The translations under genes were made by a program, and so were the position numbers. From IMG/VR virus record IMGVR_UViG_3300037189_001653, positions 1-20,648 of that record: DNA of 20,648 nt, one strand, 5' to 3'. Numbering within the stretch: position 1 is the stretch's first letter; each line of letters begins with the position of its first letter. This document shows, piece by piece, positions 1-6,142 of this stretch. Source of the stretch: a virus. The notes under the pieces are model-generated. The model saw only the letters and a program-made list of their open reading frames with translations. It did no database searches and was not told the DNA's origin.

Positions 1-1
1 A

Positions 2-388
2 AGCGCAACTTCTACTCAAGGTGGGGCTGGCGGGGCTGGCACAGCTTCTACAATTACCGGATCATCTGTAACATACGCTGGCGGCGGCGGCGGCGGCGGC
101 GACTACCGTGGCACAACGGCTGGTGCTGGCGGGTCTGGCGGCGGCGGCGCAGGCAATGTTAACGGAACTGGAACCGCAGGAACAACAAACACTGGCGGTG
201 GCGGTGGTGGTGGTGGTTTTGGCACCGGCAATATTGTTTATGGCGGCGGAGCCGGTGGTTCCGGCGTTGTCATCTTGAGTATTCCAACAGTTTTCTATAC
301 CGGCACAACAACCGGCTCGCCTACAATAACGACTAATGGCGCTAACACCATTATCAAGTTCACCGCATCAGGGAGCTATACGGCATGA
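2..388 (+). CDS. Glycine-rich tail fibre/appendage protein, 3' part only
   Basis: The window opens inside this gene; the frame is open from base 2 to the TGA at 386-388, leaving 128 residues. The visible part is dominated by Gly, Ala, Ser and Thr with runs of seven to eight glycines, then GGAGGSGVVILS and a closing stretch TTTGSPTITTNGANTIIKFT. This layout is known from the glycine-rich domain proteins of phage tail tips and fibres, where polyglycine-II-like bundles display receptor-binding loops. It is a paralogue of the gene at 1409-2059, but carries an extra C-terminal strand-rich segment after the VVIL motif. Its stop overlaps the start of the next gene by four bases (ATGA), so the two are probably translationally coupled. 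The N-terminus, start and true size are unknown. Confidence 0.8.
   Translation, partial: SATSTQGGAGGAGTASTITGSSVTYAGGGGGGGDYRGTTAGAGGSGGGGAGNVNGTGTAGTTNTGGGGGGGGFGTGNIVYGGGAGGSGVVILSIPTVFYTGTTTGSPTITTNGANTIIKFTASGSYTA
80..100 (+). repeat. (GGC)7 trinucleotide run
   Basis: Seven perfect GGC codons encode seven consecutive glycines in the partial fibre gene. Such in-frame repeats can change length by slippage without breaking the frame, altering the number of glycines. A mixed GGC/GGT run also occurs at about 193-216 in the same gene. Confidence 0.9.
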
Positions 389-759
389 GCCACTTTGCTA
401 AAGTTCTTGATGGCAAGGTCATTCAGGTCATTGTCGCTGAGGCTGACTTTTTTGACACGTTTGTCGATAGCTCGCCCGGCCAGTGGATACAGACCAGCTA
501 CAACACCCGTGGCGGGGTCCACTATGGGCCAGATGGTGAGCCTGACGGTGGTGAGGCTTTGCGCGGAAATTATGCTGGGCTTGGCTACATTTACGATGCC
601 GTGAACGATGTGTTCTATGCATCGAAGCCCTATGGCTCGTGGATTTTAGATCAATCCACTTGGCTGTGGAATGCGCCTGTTGCTTATCCTGATGACGGAC
701 AGCAATATGTCTGGGACGAGCCAACAGTCTCTTGGAAATTGGTTGAGGAAGTCCAATGA
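385..759 (+). CDS. Tail-associated hypothetical protein (124 aa)
   Basis: The protein begins MSHFAKVLDGKVIQVIVAE and contains WIQTSYNTRGGVHYGPDG, LRGNYAGLGYIYDAVNDVFY and a Trp/Pro-rich C-terminus (PYGSWILDQSTWLWNAPVAYPDD). This pattern matches a small, widespread phage family usually found beside tail fibre genes; its biochemical role is not established. No signal peptide, membrane segment or catalytic motif is visible. It overlaps the upstream glycine-rich gene and the downstream S74 fibre gene by four bases each (ATGA at both ends), placing it firmly in the tail-appendage operon. A role in fibre assembly or as a minor virion component is inferred from position only. Confidence 0.75.
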   Translation: MSHFAKVLDGKVIQVIVAEADFFDTFVDSSPGQWIQTSYNTRGGVHYGPDGEPDGGEALRGNYAGLGYIYDAVNDVFYASKPYGSWILDQSTWLWNAPVAYPDDGQQYVWDEPTVSWKLVEEVQ

Positions 760-1418
760 CCATCTCTCGCAACCTGTCCATCTTAGCTGAAGGCGTCAAT
801 TCTTCTGGCGTTCTTTTAGCGACTAATGGCGGCACTGGTGTTACAACGTCTACCGGCTCCGGCAATGTCGTTCTCAGCACCAGCCCGACGCTTGTTACGC
901 CAATCCTTGGAACGCCTATCTCTGTCACACTGACCAACGGCACTGGCCTTCCTTTAACTACGGGCGTCACCGGAACCCTTCCTGTTGCGAACGGCGGCAC
1001 TGGCGTCACAACCAGCACCGGCACTGGAAGCACTGTCCTGTCGGCATCGCCTACTTTCACTGGCACGTTGGCTGCGGCGACGATCACTGCTACCGGCAGC
1101 ATAACAGCCTATTTCTCTGACGACCGGCTCAAAACCCGCAAGGGCAACATTCAGGATGCCCTAGCCAAGGTTGAAACGCTCAACGGCTTCAACTACGAAG
1201 CTAACGAAGTCGCGCAGGCGCTGGGATATGATGTGAAGCCTGAAGTCGGAATTTCGGCGCAGGAGGTTCAGGCTGTCATGCCTGAAGTTGTTGTGCCTGC
1301 CCCTATTGATAAGAAGTACCTGACCATACATTATGAGCGTATGGTCCCACTTCTTATCGAAGCTATCAAAGAGCTGTCTGCTAAAGTCAAAGAACTGGAG
1401 AGCAAACAATGTCCGTAA
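756..1418 (+). CDS. Tail fibre with C-terminal S74 intramolecular chaperone
   Basis: The N-terminal half (about residues 20-110) is a Thr/Ser/Gly-rich beta-repeat shaft with two copies of NGGTGVTTSTG, starting at residues 24 and 79, each followed by VLS(T/A)SPT. The C-terminal 100 residues match the S74 peptidase (endosialidase chaperone) family: FSDDRLKT with Ser121 and Lys126 spaced as in the known Ser-Lys dyad, then GISAQEVQAVMPEVV and a C-terminal helix (LLIEAIKELSAKVKELE). In this family the domain trimerises the fibre and then cuts itself off just before the serine; that leads to the inference of a roughly 120-residue mature fibre. The N-terminus must attach to another tail protein. The gene overlaps both neighbours (756-759 and 1409-1418). 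Confidence 0.88.
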   Translation: MTISRNLSILAEGVNSSGVLLATNGGTGVTTSTGSGNVVLSTSPTLVTPILGTPISVTLTNGTGLPLTTGVTGTLPVANGGTGVTTSTGTGSTVLSASPTFTGTLAAATITATGSITAYFSDDRLKTRKGNIQDALAKVETLNGFNYEANEVAQALGYDVKPEVGISAQEVQAVMPEVVVPAPIDKKYLTIHYERMVPLLIEAIKELSAKVKELESKQCP

Positions 1419-2059
1419 TTCTTGGCAGCACCGGGATCACCTTCCCTGACGCGACAACGCAGACCACCGCAGCTACGGCTGGCGGCTTCAGCAACCTTCA
1501 AGTTTTTACCTCCTCCGGCACGTTCACTGTCCCCGCAGGCATCACCAAGGTAAAGGTGACGGTTGTTGGCGGCGGCGGCGGCGGACCCGGAAGCTCTGGC
1601 GGTGGCGGTGGCGGCGGCGGCGGAACTGCTATTAAAATTGTTTCTGGCTTGACCCCCGCAGGAACCGTATCGGTTACTGTCGGTTCGGGCGGCACTGGGG
1701 GCGGAAACAATGCTAATGGAAACACTGGAGGAACTTCTTCTTTTGGTGCTTATTGCTCCGCAACAGGTGGCTCTGGTGGCTTGGCAACCGGCGGTGCTTA
1801 TGGTGGCACAGGCGGTATTGGATCAAGTGGTGATTTAAACATAAAAGGTAGTGGCGGCGGAAATGGAACATCAGGCGGTATTAACAACGGTGGAACAGGC
1901 GGCTCTTCTTTTATGGGTGGTGGAGCAGTAGGGACAGGTGATGGAGTTGGCACTGAAGCAGGAAAAGCTGGCGGTGCTTATGGTGGCGGCGCAGGTGCCC
2001 CTATAGGCACTAACACAAGTGCCGCAGGTGCGTCCGGTGTCGTAGTGGTGGAGTACTAA
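1409..2059 (+). CDS. Glycine-rich tail fibre/appendage protein (216 aa)
   Basis: The start ATG lies inside the end of the S74 fibre gene (10-base overlap). Residues 1-30 (MSVILGSTGITFPDATTQTT) are a motif frequent at the N-terminus of phage appendage proteins. Residues 30-55 form FTSSGTFTVPAGITKVKVTVVGG, the classic entry to the phage glycine-rich domain. The rest is very Gly-rich (up to nine consecutive glycines) with GGT(G/S)S and GGAYGG repeats, ending GASGVVVVEY. This ending equals the VVIL motif of the partial gene at 2-388 but stops right after it, so the two are paralogues of different length. The role is inferred as an exposed tail tip or receptor-binding element; no enzymatic motif is present. 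Confidence 0.82.
   Translation: MSVILGSTGITFPDATTQTTAATAGGFSNLQVFTSSGTFTVPAGITKVKVTVVGGGGGGPGSSGGGGGGGGGTAIKIVSGLTPAGTVSVTVGSGGTGGGNNANGNTGGTSSFGAYCSATGGSGGLATGGAYGGTGGIGSSGDLNIKGSGGGNGTSGGINNGGTGGSSFMGGGAVGTGDGVGTEAGKAGGAYGGGAGAPIGTNTSAAGASGVVVVEY
1598..1624 (+). repeat. GGN run encoding nine glycines
   Basis: Nine consecutive glycine codons, mostly GGC with two GGT and a final GGA, lie in the glycine-rich fibre gene. A shorter (GGC)5 run sits just upstream at 1568-1582. Both are part of the coding sequence. Confidence 0.88.
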
Positions 2060-2060
2060 T

Positions 2061-2501
2061 ATGAAACAGGCTCTCATCTCCCCTACTGAAAAAGTTTATA
2101 GCTACGGCGGTCAGCTTCTTGGCGAGCGCGTTGCAGAAGTTGTTTCCGTTCCATTTCTTGTTGCGCCTCCATTATTTTGGACGGCCTGTGCTGATGATGT
2201 CGTCGCAGATAAATTTTACTATGATGTTGCAACTGGATTGATAAACCCAATCCCGCCTGCGCCTTCCATCACAGCTTCGTTCGTTCCTAACCCAGCAACG
2301 GCTGGCGGGACAACCGTGCTGTCTTGGACCGCGACAAACGCTACTGGTGTAAAACTTAGTTCGTATGGCGATCAAGTGTTTCCTGTGTCTGGCTCTCAGA
2401 ACTATTCCTATGCTAACACTGGAACATACACTGAAACTGTCACGGCGATTGGCTCAGAAGGAACTGTGTCTCGCGCTGTGAAGGTCAGTGTAATTTCGTA
2501 A
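2061..2501 (+). CDS. Small tail protein with C-terminal Ig-like domain (146 aa)
   Basis: It starts one base after the preceding stop. Residues 1-66 begin MKQALISPTEKVYSYGG and contain PPLFWTACADDVVADKFYYD, a pattern familiar from short phage proteins encoded next to tail fibres. Residues 68-146 form a separate bacterial Ig/PKD-like module (SFVPNPATAGGTTVLSWTAT, NYSYANTGTYTETVTA), recognised by the alternating strand pattern and the central LSW tryptophan. Ig-like modules on phage virions commonly bind weakly to surface carbohydrates; a similar accessory adhesion role here is inference. No membrane segment or signal peptide is visible. It appears to be a fusion of a short tail-associated protein with an added decoration domain. 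Confidence 0.72.
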   Translation: MKQALISPTEKVYSYGGQLLGERVAEVVSVPFLVAPPLFWTACADDVVADKFYYDVATGLINPIPPAPSITASFVPNPATAGGTTVLSWTATNATGVKLSSYGDQVFPVSGSQNYSYANTGTYTETVTAIGSEGTVSRAVKVSVIS

Positions 2502-2520
2502 CCATAAAAAGGGGGTTTAA

Positions 2521-2700
2521 ATGGATAACATCACTGTCGCGCTTCCGGTTCAGGCTTGGAACAATATCCTTGCGGTTCTCGGAGATCGCCCATTCAAGGA
2601 CGTTGCCGACCTGATCATGGAGATCAAGCGTCAGGCTGAAACACAAGTGTCTCAAACTCCTATCGTAGAGTCGGTAGAAGCTGAAGATACCGTTCAGTAA
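2521..2700 (+). CDS. Small hypothetical protein (59 aa)
   Basis: An ATG at 2521, preceded by a purine-rich AAAAAGGGGG stretch a few bases upstream, opens a 59-codon frame ending in TAA at 2698-2700. The protein begins MDNITVALPVQAWNNILAVL and reads GDRPFKDVADLIMEIKRQAE before an acidic tail (VESVEAEDTVQ). It is probably alpha-helical and soluble, and it fills the otherwise empty gap between the Ig-domain gene and the first membrane protein. The strong ribosome-binding site and fit to the compact layout support a real gene. The central part resembles short helical phage proteins of unknown role; no function is claimed. Confidence 0.68.
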   Translation: MDNITVALPVQAWNNILAVLGDRPFKDVADLIMEIKRQAETQVSQTPIVESVEAEDTVQ

Positions 2701-2714
2701 GGAGTAATGGCGCT

Positions 2715-2945
2715 ATGGACCAGACAACGATTAATCTGGCCCTTAGCGCCGCCCTTGCCGTGGCTGGCTGGTTTGGTCGCCAACTATGGGAAGCTGTTCA
2801 AAAGCTCAAGGATGACATTCATCGTATTGAAGCTGACATGCCAAAGAGCTATGTCCTAAAAGACGACATGGACAAGCGCATGGACCACATCGAGACGATG
2901 TTCCAGCGCATCTACGACAAACTCGACGGAAAGGCGGATAAATGA
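2715..2945 (+). CDS. Single-span membrane protein with coiled coil (76 aa), holin-region candidate
   Basis: The start is supported by AAGGAG at 2699-2704, ten bases upstream. Residues 6-25 (INLALSAALAVAGWFGRQLW) form a membrane-spanning or amphipathic helix, followed by a charged helical tail (EAVQKLKDDIHRIEAD, MDKRMDHIETMFQRIYDKLDG) suited to coiled-coil formation. Small proteins of this shape are frequent in phages immediately before lysis genes and are sometimes annotated as holin-like, but the assignment is not proven. It overlaps the next gene by four bases (ATGA), and with the following two genes makes a run of three one-span membrane proteins leading to the endolysin. A membrane role in lysis or superinfection control is inferred from this context. 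Confidence 0.72.
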   Translation: MDQTTINLALSAALAVAGWFGRQLWEAVQKLKDDIHRIEADMPKSYVLKDDMDKRMDHIETMFQRIYDKLDGKADK

Positions 2946-3415
2946 GCACGACCGAAGAGAAGCAGGAAAAGATTGCCCTTGAAATGGCTGCGAACGCCTC
3001 CAAGGGCGCGTTGGTCGAGAAGATCGTCTTCGCTGGCATCCCCATCCTGTTCTCCTGCGTCGTCTACCTCATGGGCTCCCTGTCCAGCGCCAACAACGAA
3101 ATCATTCAGCTTAAGTCTAAGATCGCTGTCGTCGTGAATGCCGACAACAAGGCGATCCCCCCGCAGGGCACGACCATCGACATGGCCCAGATCCGTGAGA
3201 GCCTAAGCGAGCAGATCGCGAGGGTCGAGAAGGAGGCTGCACTTGGTCGCGCCGCCATGACGCTCGACCGTGAGCGTTCCATGTCCGCCGTTGAAAAGTC
3301 CCGCCTCGACATGGCCGCAGACGCTGCGCAGGCGCGCGCCGCAATCCGCTTCGACACTATGAAATTGGTGTCCGAACTCGACAAGCGCATCACCCTGCTT
3401 GAGAAAGGGCATTGA
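2942..3415 (+). CDS. Membrane-anchored helical protein (157 aa), lysis-region
   Basis: Residues 1-27 are charged and helical, residues 28-47 (IVFAGIPILFSCVVYLMGSL) are a clear membrane span, and the remaining 110 residues are a long Ala/Glu/Arg-rich helix with heptad-like spacing (ARVEKEAALGRAAMTLDRER, DMAADAAQARAAIRF). The shape suggests a one-span protein with a large coiled-coil domain on one side. The family is not recognised. It overlaps the previous gene by ATGA and is followed one base later by the probable start of the next membrane protein, so it belongs to the same translation unit as the endolysin. It could be a holin regulator, an envelope-spanning factor or a minor virion protein; none can be chosen from sequence. 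Confidence 0.68.
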   Translation: MSTTEEKQEKIALEMAANASKGALVEKIVFAGIPILFSCVVYLMGSLSSANNEIIQLKSKIAVVVNADNKAIPPQGTTIDMAQIRESLSEQIARVEKEAALGRAAMTLDRERSMSAVEKSRLDMAADAAQARAAIRFDTMKLVSELDKRITLLEKGH

Positions 3416-3416
3416 A

Positions 3417-3881
3417 TTGGACCCCCTCAGCCTCCTTGCCGCAGCCAAGGTCAGCTATGAAGCCATCAAGGCCGGGATAGCTGTCGGCAAAGAATTGCAA
3501 GGAATGGCTGTTGACCTTGGTTCAATGTTTGACAGCGTAGCAGCGATCACCCGCGCCGCCGCCGATCCCAAGGGCAGTTTGATGAGCGGCAAGTCCGCGC
3601 AGCAAATCGCCATGGAAGCCTATGCTGCCAAGGCTGAAGCTGACGCGATGATGGAAGACCTGAAGAACCAATTCATTGGTGAGTTTGGTATTGCAGCCTG
3701 GGATCAGGTTCTTTCTCACACAACACAAATCCGCAAAGACCAGAGAGCTGCGGCTCTTCAATCTGCGAAAGAGCAAGAAGAGATGATGGGCAATGTTTTG
3801 GTTGGTGGGATTGTTGTGGTTATGGCTATCACCGTTTTTGTCATCCTCGCCTTACTTACAATCAAACTTCTCGCACACTAG
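3417..3881 (+). CDS. C-terminally membrane-anchored phage protein (154 aa)
   Basis: The chosen start is TTG at 3417, giving M(L)DPLSLLAAAKVSYEAIKAG, because AGAAAGGG lies seven bases before it and the DP-S/L beginning is typical of this phage family. An earlier in-frame TTG at 3399 has no ribosome-binding site. Residues 1-120 are helical and contain VGKELQGMAVDLGSMFD, SAQQIAMEAYAAKAEADAMM and FGIAAWDQVLSHTTQIRK; residues about 127-150 (VLVGGIVVVMAITVFVILAL) are a membrane anchor. Similar proteins are common in aquatic phages beside lysis or tail genes, with unknown function. With the membrane helix at the very C-terminus, the body would lie in the cytoplasm. It directly precedes the endolysin. 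Confidence 0.72.
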   Translation: MDPLSLLAAAKVSYEAIKAGIAVGKELQGMAVDLGSMFDSVAAITRAAADPKGSLMSGKSAQQIAMEAYAAKAEADAMMEDLKNQFIGEFGIAAWDQVLSHTTQIRKDQRAAALQSAKEQEEMMGNVLVGGIVVVMAITVFVILALLTIKLLAH

Positions 3882-3891
3882 GAGTGTCGCC

Positions 3892-4638
3892 ATGCAGATG
3901 AGCCCAGAAGGAATTGACGCACTTCTCAAAAAGTTTGAGGGCTGCAAACTTAAGGCATATCGTTGCCCAGCTAATGTTTGCACCATTGGCTACGGCCATA
4001 CTTCGGCTGCGGGTGCGCCGGAGGTGCATGACGGAATGACAATCACCCAGAAGGATGCTGACGACATTCTGCGGCGTGATTTGGTCAAGTACGAGACTGC
4101 GGTCTTTGGCATGGTTCAACAGCCACTGAACCAGCACCAGTTCGACGTTCTGGTTGATTTTGCCTACAACGCTGGCGTTGGCGCGTTGAAATCATCCACT
4201 TTGTTGAAGAAGGTGAACGCCGCTCAGTTTGATGCTGTGCCAGGGGAATTGATGAAATGGACCAAGGGTGGCGGCAAGGTGCTTCCGGGTCTTGTGCGTC
4301 GTAGGCAAGCCGAAAGCGCGTGGTGGACTACAGATTTGCCAAAGACGCCCGAGCAGGTCTTTGAACATGAGCAAGAGAATCGTGTAGAGCCTGATCCCGT
4401 GCCAGTCCGTACCATGGCTGATAGCAAACAAGGGAGTGCAGCCATTGTCACAGCCAGCCTTGGTGGACTTGGGGCAGTTAAGGAAGTCGCTGCACAGGCG
4501 AAGGAAGCTTCTGATACGGCAGATCAGCTTGCTGGCTTACTTGCTAACCCTAATTTTCTTATCATGCTTGCCATCATGGGGCTCGCAGCGGCAATCTGGT
4601 TCTGGCGCAAAAAGCACATGGACGAACACGGTGTTTAG
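3892..4638 (+). CDS. Endolysin: GH24 lysozyme with C-terminal membrane anchor (248 aa)
   Basis: The start ATG at 3892 has AGGAG seven bases upstream; the open frame runs further back, but that part overlaps the previous gene. Residues 5-165 are a T4/P22-type lysozyme that cuts the MurNAc-GlcNAc bond of peptidoglycan. FEG gives catalytic Glu16, and CPANVCTIGYGHT gives Cys25 and Thr31. The spacing (9 and 6) equals T4 lysozyme E11-D20-T26, with Cys replacing Asp, a variant known from many phage enzymes. The substrate-cleft region FDVLVDFAYNAGVGALKSST and the closing GLVRRRQAE also fit. After a linker and Ala-rich helix, residues 221-238 (NFLIMLAIMGLAAAIWFW) followed by RKKH form a transmembrane anchor, which is not part of the usual 150-170 aa enzyme. 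There is no N-terminal signal peptide. Confidence 0.9.
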   Translation: MQMSPEGIDALLKKFEGCKLKAYRCPANVCTIGYGHTSAAGAPEVHDGMTITQKDADDILRRDLVKYETAVFGMVQQPLNQHQFDVLVDFAYNAGVGALKSSTLLKKVNAAQFDAVPGELMKWTKGGGKVLPGLVRRRQAESAWWTTDLPKTPEQVFEHEQENRVEPDPVPVRTMADSKQGSAAIVTASLGGLGAVKEVAAQAKEASDTADQLAGLLANPNFLIMLAIMGLAAAIWFWRKKHMDEHGV

Positions 4639-4861
4639 TTTGCTCTTGTCTCCACTTACTCGTTATCTAATCCTTGGTGCGTCCATTGTTATGGTCGCGC
4701 TAGGTATCTATGGAAAAATACGCGCAGACGCTATTGCCGAAGTTGAGGCGGCGGCGGTAGCGGATGCTTTACGGAGAACACAAGATGCGATTCGTGCTGG
4801 CGATGCTGTCAATATCTCTCCTGACCGGGTGCGCGAGTCTGACGGGTTCCGCCGAGACTAA
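4631..4861 (+). CDS. Rz-like inner-membrane spanin candidate (76 aa)
   Basis: The frame opens with GTG at 4631, overlapping the endolysin stop by eight bases. The protein has a short N-terminus, a membrane helix at about residues 10-27 (TRYLILGASIVMVALGIY), then a charged helix (ADAIAEVEAAAVADALRRTQ) and the ending DAVNISPDRVRESDGFRRD. That C-terminal pattern (AGDAV..SP.R.R..DG.RRD) is frequent in small phage lysis-cassette proteins. Inner-membrane spanins have one N-terminal span and a periplasmic helix; this one is shorter than lambda Rz but shows the same plan. A lipoprotein gene nested at its 3' end supports the Rz/Rz1 reading. The start codon is uncertain because the ribosome-binding site is weak. 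Confidence 0.7.
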   Translation: MFSLLLSPLTRYLILGASIVMVALGIYGKIRADAIAEVEAAAVADALRRTQDAIRAGDAVNISPDRVRESDGFRRD

Positions 4862-4982
4862 CGCCTCCGTGTGCTATGTCTGGCGAGATATTTCTTGGTC
4901 TGGAAAAGACACAACCTCGACAATAATTGAGGTAAAGCAAAATAATGCGCGCCGGGAGGGCTGGTGCGCCGGGAAAAAATAG
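4785..4982 (+). CDS. Rz1-like outer-membrane lipoprotein candidate (65 aa)
   Basis: The ATG at 4785 has GGAG at 4773-4776 and begins inside the Rz-like gene in the +1 frame, overlapping it by 77 bases. Residues 1-15 (MRFVLAMLSISLLTG) are a signal peptide ending in a lipobox, with Cys16 as the lipidation site, so the mature protein should sit in the outer membrane. The mature part contains CYVWRDISWSGKDT and IIEVKQNNARREGWC, which together resemble a small lipoprotein family common in phage lysis regions. Two further cysteines (in VCYVW and GWC) may form a disulfide. By analogy with lambda Rz/Rz1 it would join the inner-membrane partner to disrupt the outer membrane at lysis. It lacks the strong proline richness of lambda Rz1. 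Confidence 0.75.
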   Translation: MRFVLAMLSISLLTGCASLTGSAETNASVCYVWRDISWSGKDTTSTIIEVKQNNARREGWCAGKK

Positions 4983-5014
4983 GTGCTATAATGGCTTAGC
5001 ATCGGAGTTCTGAG

Positions 5015-6139
5015 ATGACCACCGGCCTTAATTACACCCAGTATGTCAGTCAGATCTCCACAATGGCTGTGGTAGAGCCGACCAACACTGCTTTTCAAAG
5101 CATCCTGACGCAGATGATCACTTATGCCGAGAATCGCATGTACCGCGACCTCGACTTTCTATTTACATCTGGGTCTAGCACTGCCTATGGCTTGACTGCC
5201 GGTAGCCGTACCTTGAATGTGGCCGCAGCTACGTTCCCCTATGGCACCTTGGTCGTCCCAGAGCAGATCAACGTCCTTTCTGGCGTAACCCCGGCATTAT
5301 TTAATGCCTCAATATCTGGCGTTAACATGTCTGTAAGCGCAGTTACGTCAGGCACGATTGTGGCTGGGATGGAAATCTCTGGCACGGGGGTGGCGGCCAA
5401 CACGTTCATTGTCTCCGGCGCTGGCCTATCTTGGACGGTTAGCGTTTCGCAAAATGTCAGCACTACATCCATGAACGGCGTCAGCGTTGATCTTGCTACG
5501 CGCGTCCCACTACTGCCCACAACAAAAGAGTTTTTGGACGCAGTCTACGGGTCCGGCGCTGTCGCCAATCGTGGGCTCCCGCAGTACTGGGTGCCATTTG
5601 ACGACTACACGTTCTTGGTTGGCCCGTATCCTGACCAGGATTACTCAGTCGAACTGGTTGGGACATATAGGCCGCAGTCCTTGGGCTATCTGCCTTCTGT
5701 TGTGTCGGCATCTGGTGGCCAGATTGTCTTCTCGTCTGCCCATGGGTTAGCGAACAATGACCTTATAACACTTTATGGGTTTGTTCCGACTGGGTGGAAT
5801 ACGACATTCTCGGTCACGATCATCAATTCGACAACTGTCTCGGTGTCTTCGTCTGCTGGATCTGCAACGACCATTGGGACGGCAGCCAGCACTAATTCGA
5901 CAACATTCATCAGCCTGAACCTCCCTGACATCATGATTATGGCCAGCATGATCTATATCTCTGCGTATCAGCGCAACTTTGGCCGGGCCAATGATGATCC
6001 TCAGATGGCGATTACCTATGAGAGCCAGTATCAGGCGCTTCTGAAGGGCGCGATGGTCGAGGAGGCTCGCAAGAAGTTCGAGGCTGCTGGTTGGTCTTCG
6101 CAGTCTCCGTCTCCTGTCGCCACTCCAAGTCGAGGTTAA
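5015..6139 (+). CDS. Head-tail adaptor protein, SU10-type, with two domain insertions (374 aa)
   Basis: The ATG has GGAG seven bases upstream. The helical start (residues 1-50, with LTQMITYAENRMYRDLDFLF) and end (residues 297-374, with LPDIMIMASMIYISAYQRNF, DDPQMAITYESQYQALLKG and VEEARKKFEAAGW) and the core PLLPTTKEFLDAVYG and PQYWVPFDDYTFLVGPYPD match the SU10-like phage adaptor family, which forms a ring between portal and nozzle. Two segments look like additions: residues about 93-156 (ISGVNMSVSAVTSGTIVAGM and ISGTGVAANTFIV) and about 225-292 (GGQIVFSSAHGLANNDLITL, then NSTTVSVSSS). Both are Ser/Thr/Gly/Val-rich beta modules. The next gene encodes the expected neighbour in the neck. The family call is by eye. 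Confidence 0.82.
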   Translation: MTTGLNYTQYVSQISTMAVVEPTNTAFQSILTQMITYAENRMYRDLDFLFTSGSSTAYGLTAGSRTLNVAAATFPYGTLVVPEQINVLSGVTPALFNASISGVNMSVSAVTSGTIVAGMEISGTGVAANTFIVSGAGLSWTVSVSQNVSTTSMNGVSVDLATRVPLLPTTKEFLDAVYGSGAVANRGLPQYWVPFDDYTFLVGPYPDQDYSVELVGTYRPQSLGYLPSVVSASGGQIVFSSAHGLANNDLITLYGFVPTGWNTTFSVTIINSTTVSVSSSAGSATTIGTAASTNSTTFISLNLPDIMIMASMIYISAYQRNFGRANDDPQMAITYESQYQALLKGAMVEEARKKFEAAGWSSQSPSPVATPSRG

Positions 6140-6142
6140 GAC

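Noticed and set aside
80-216. Possible CRISPR or satellite array in GGC/GGT repeats
   Set aside because: There are no spaced unique spacers; the repeats are in-frame glycine codons of a fibre gene.
428-1102. 224-codon open frame on the - strand
   Set aside because: It is antisense to the 124-aa tail protein and the S74 fibre shaft, both recognisable; the product is a Val/Pro-rich mirror of Thr/Gly repeats.
4987-4992. TATAAT promoter -10 box before the adaptor gene
   Set aside because: The hexamer is perfect, but 17 bases upstream reads GTGCGC with no resemblance to a -35 box, and chance occurrence in 20 kb is expected. It remains only a weak candidate.
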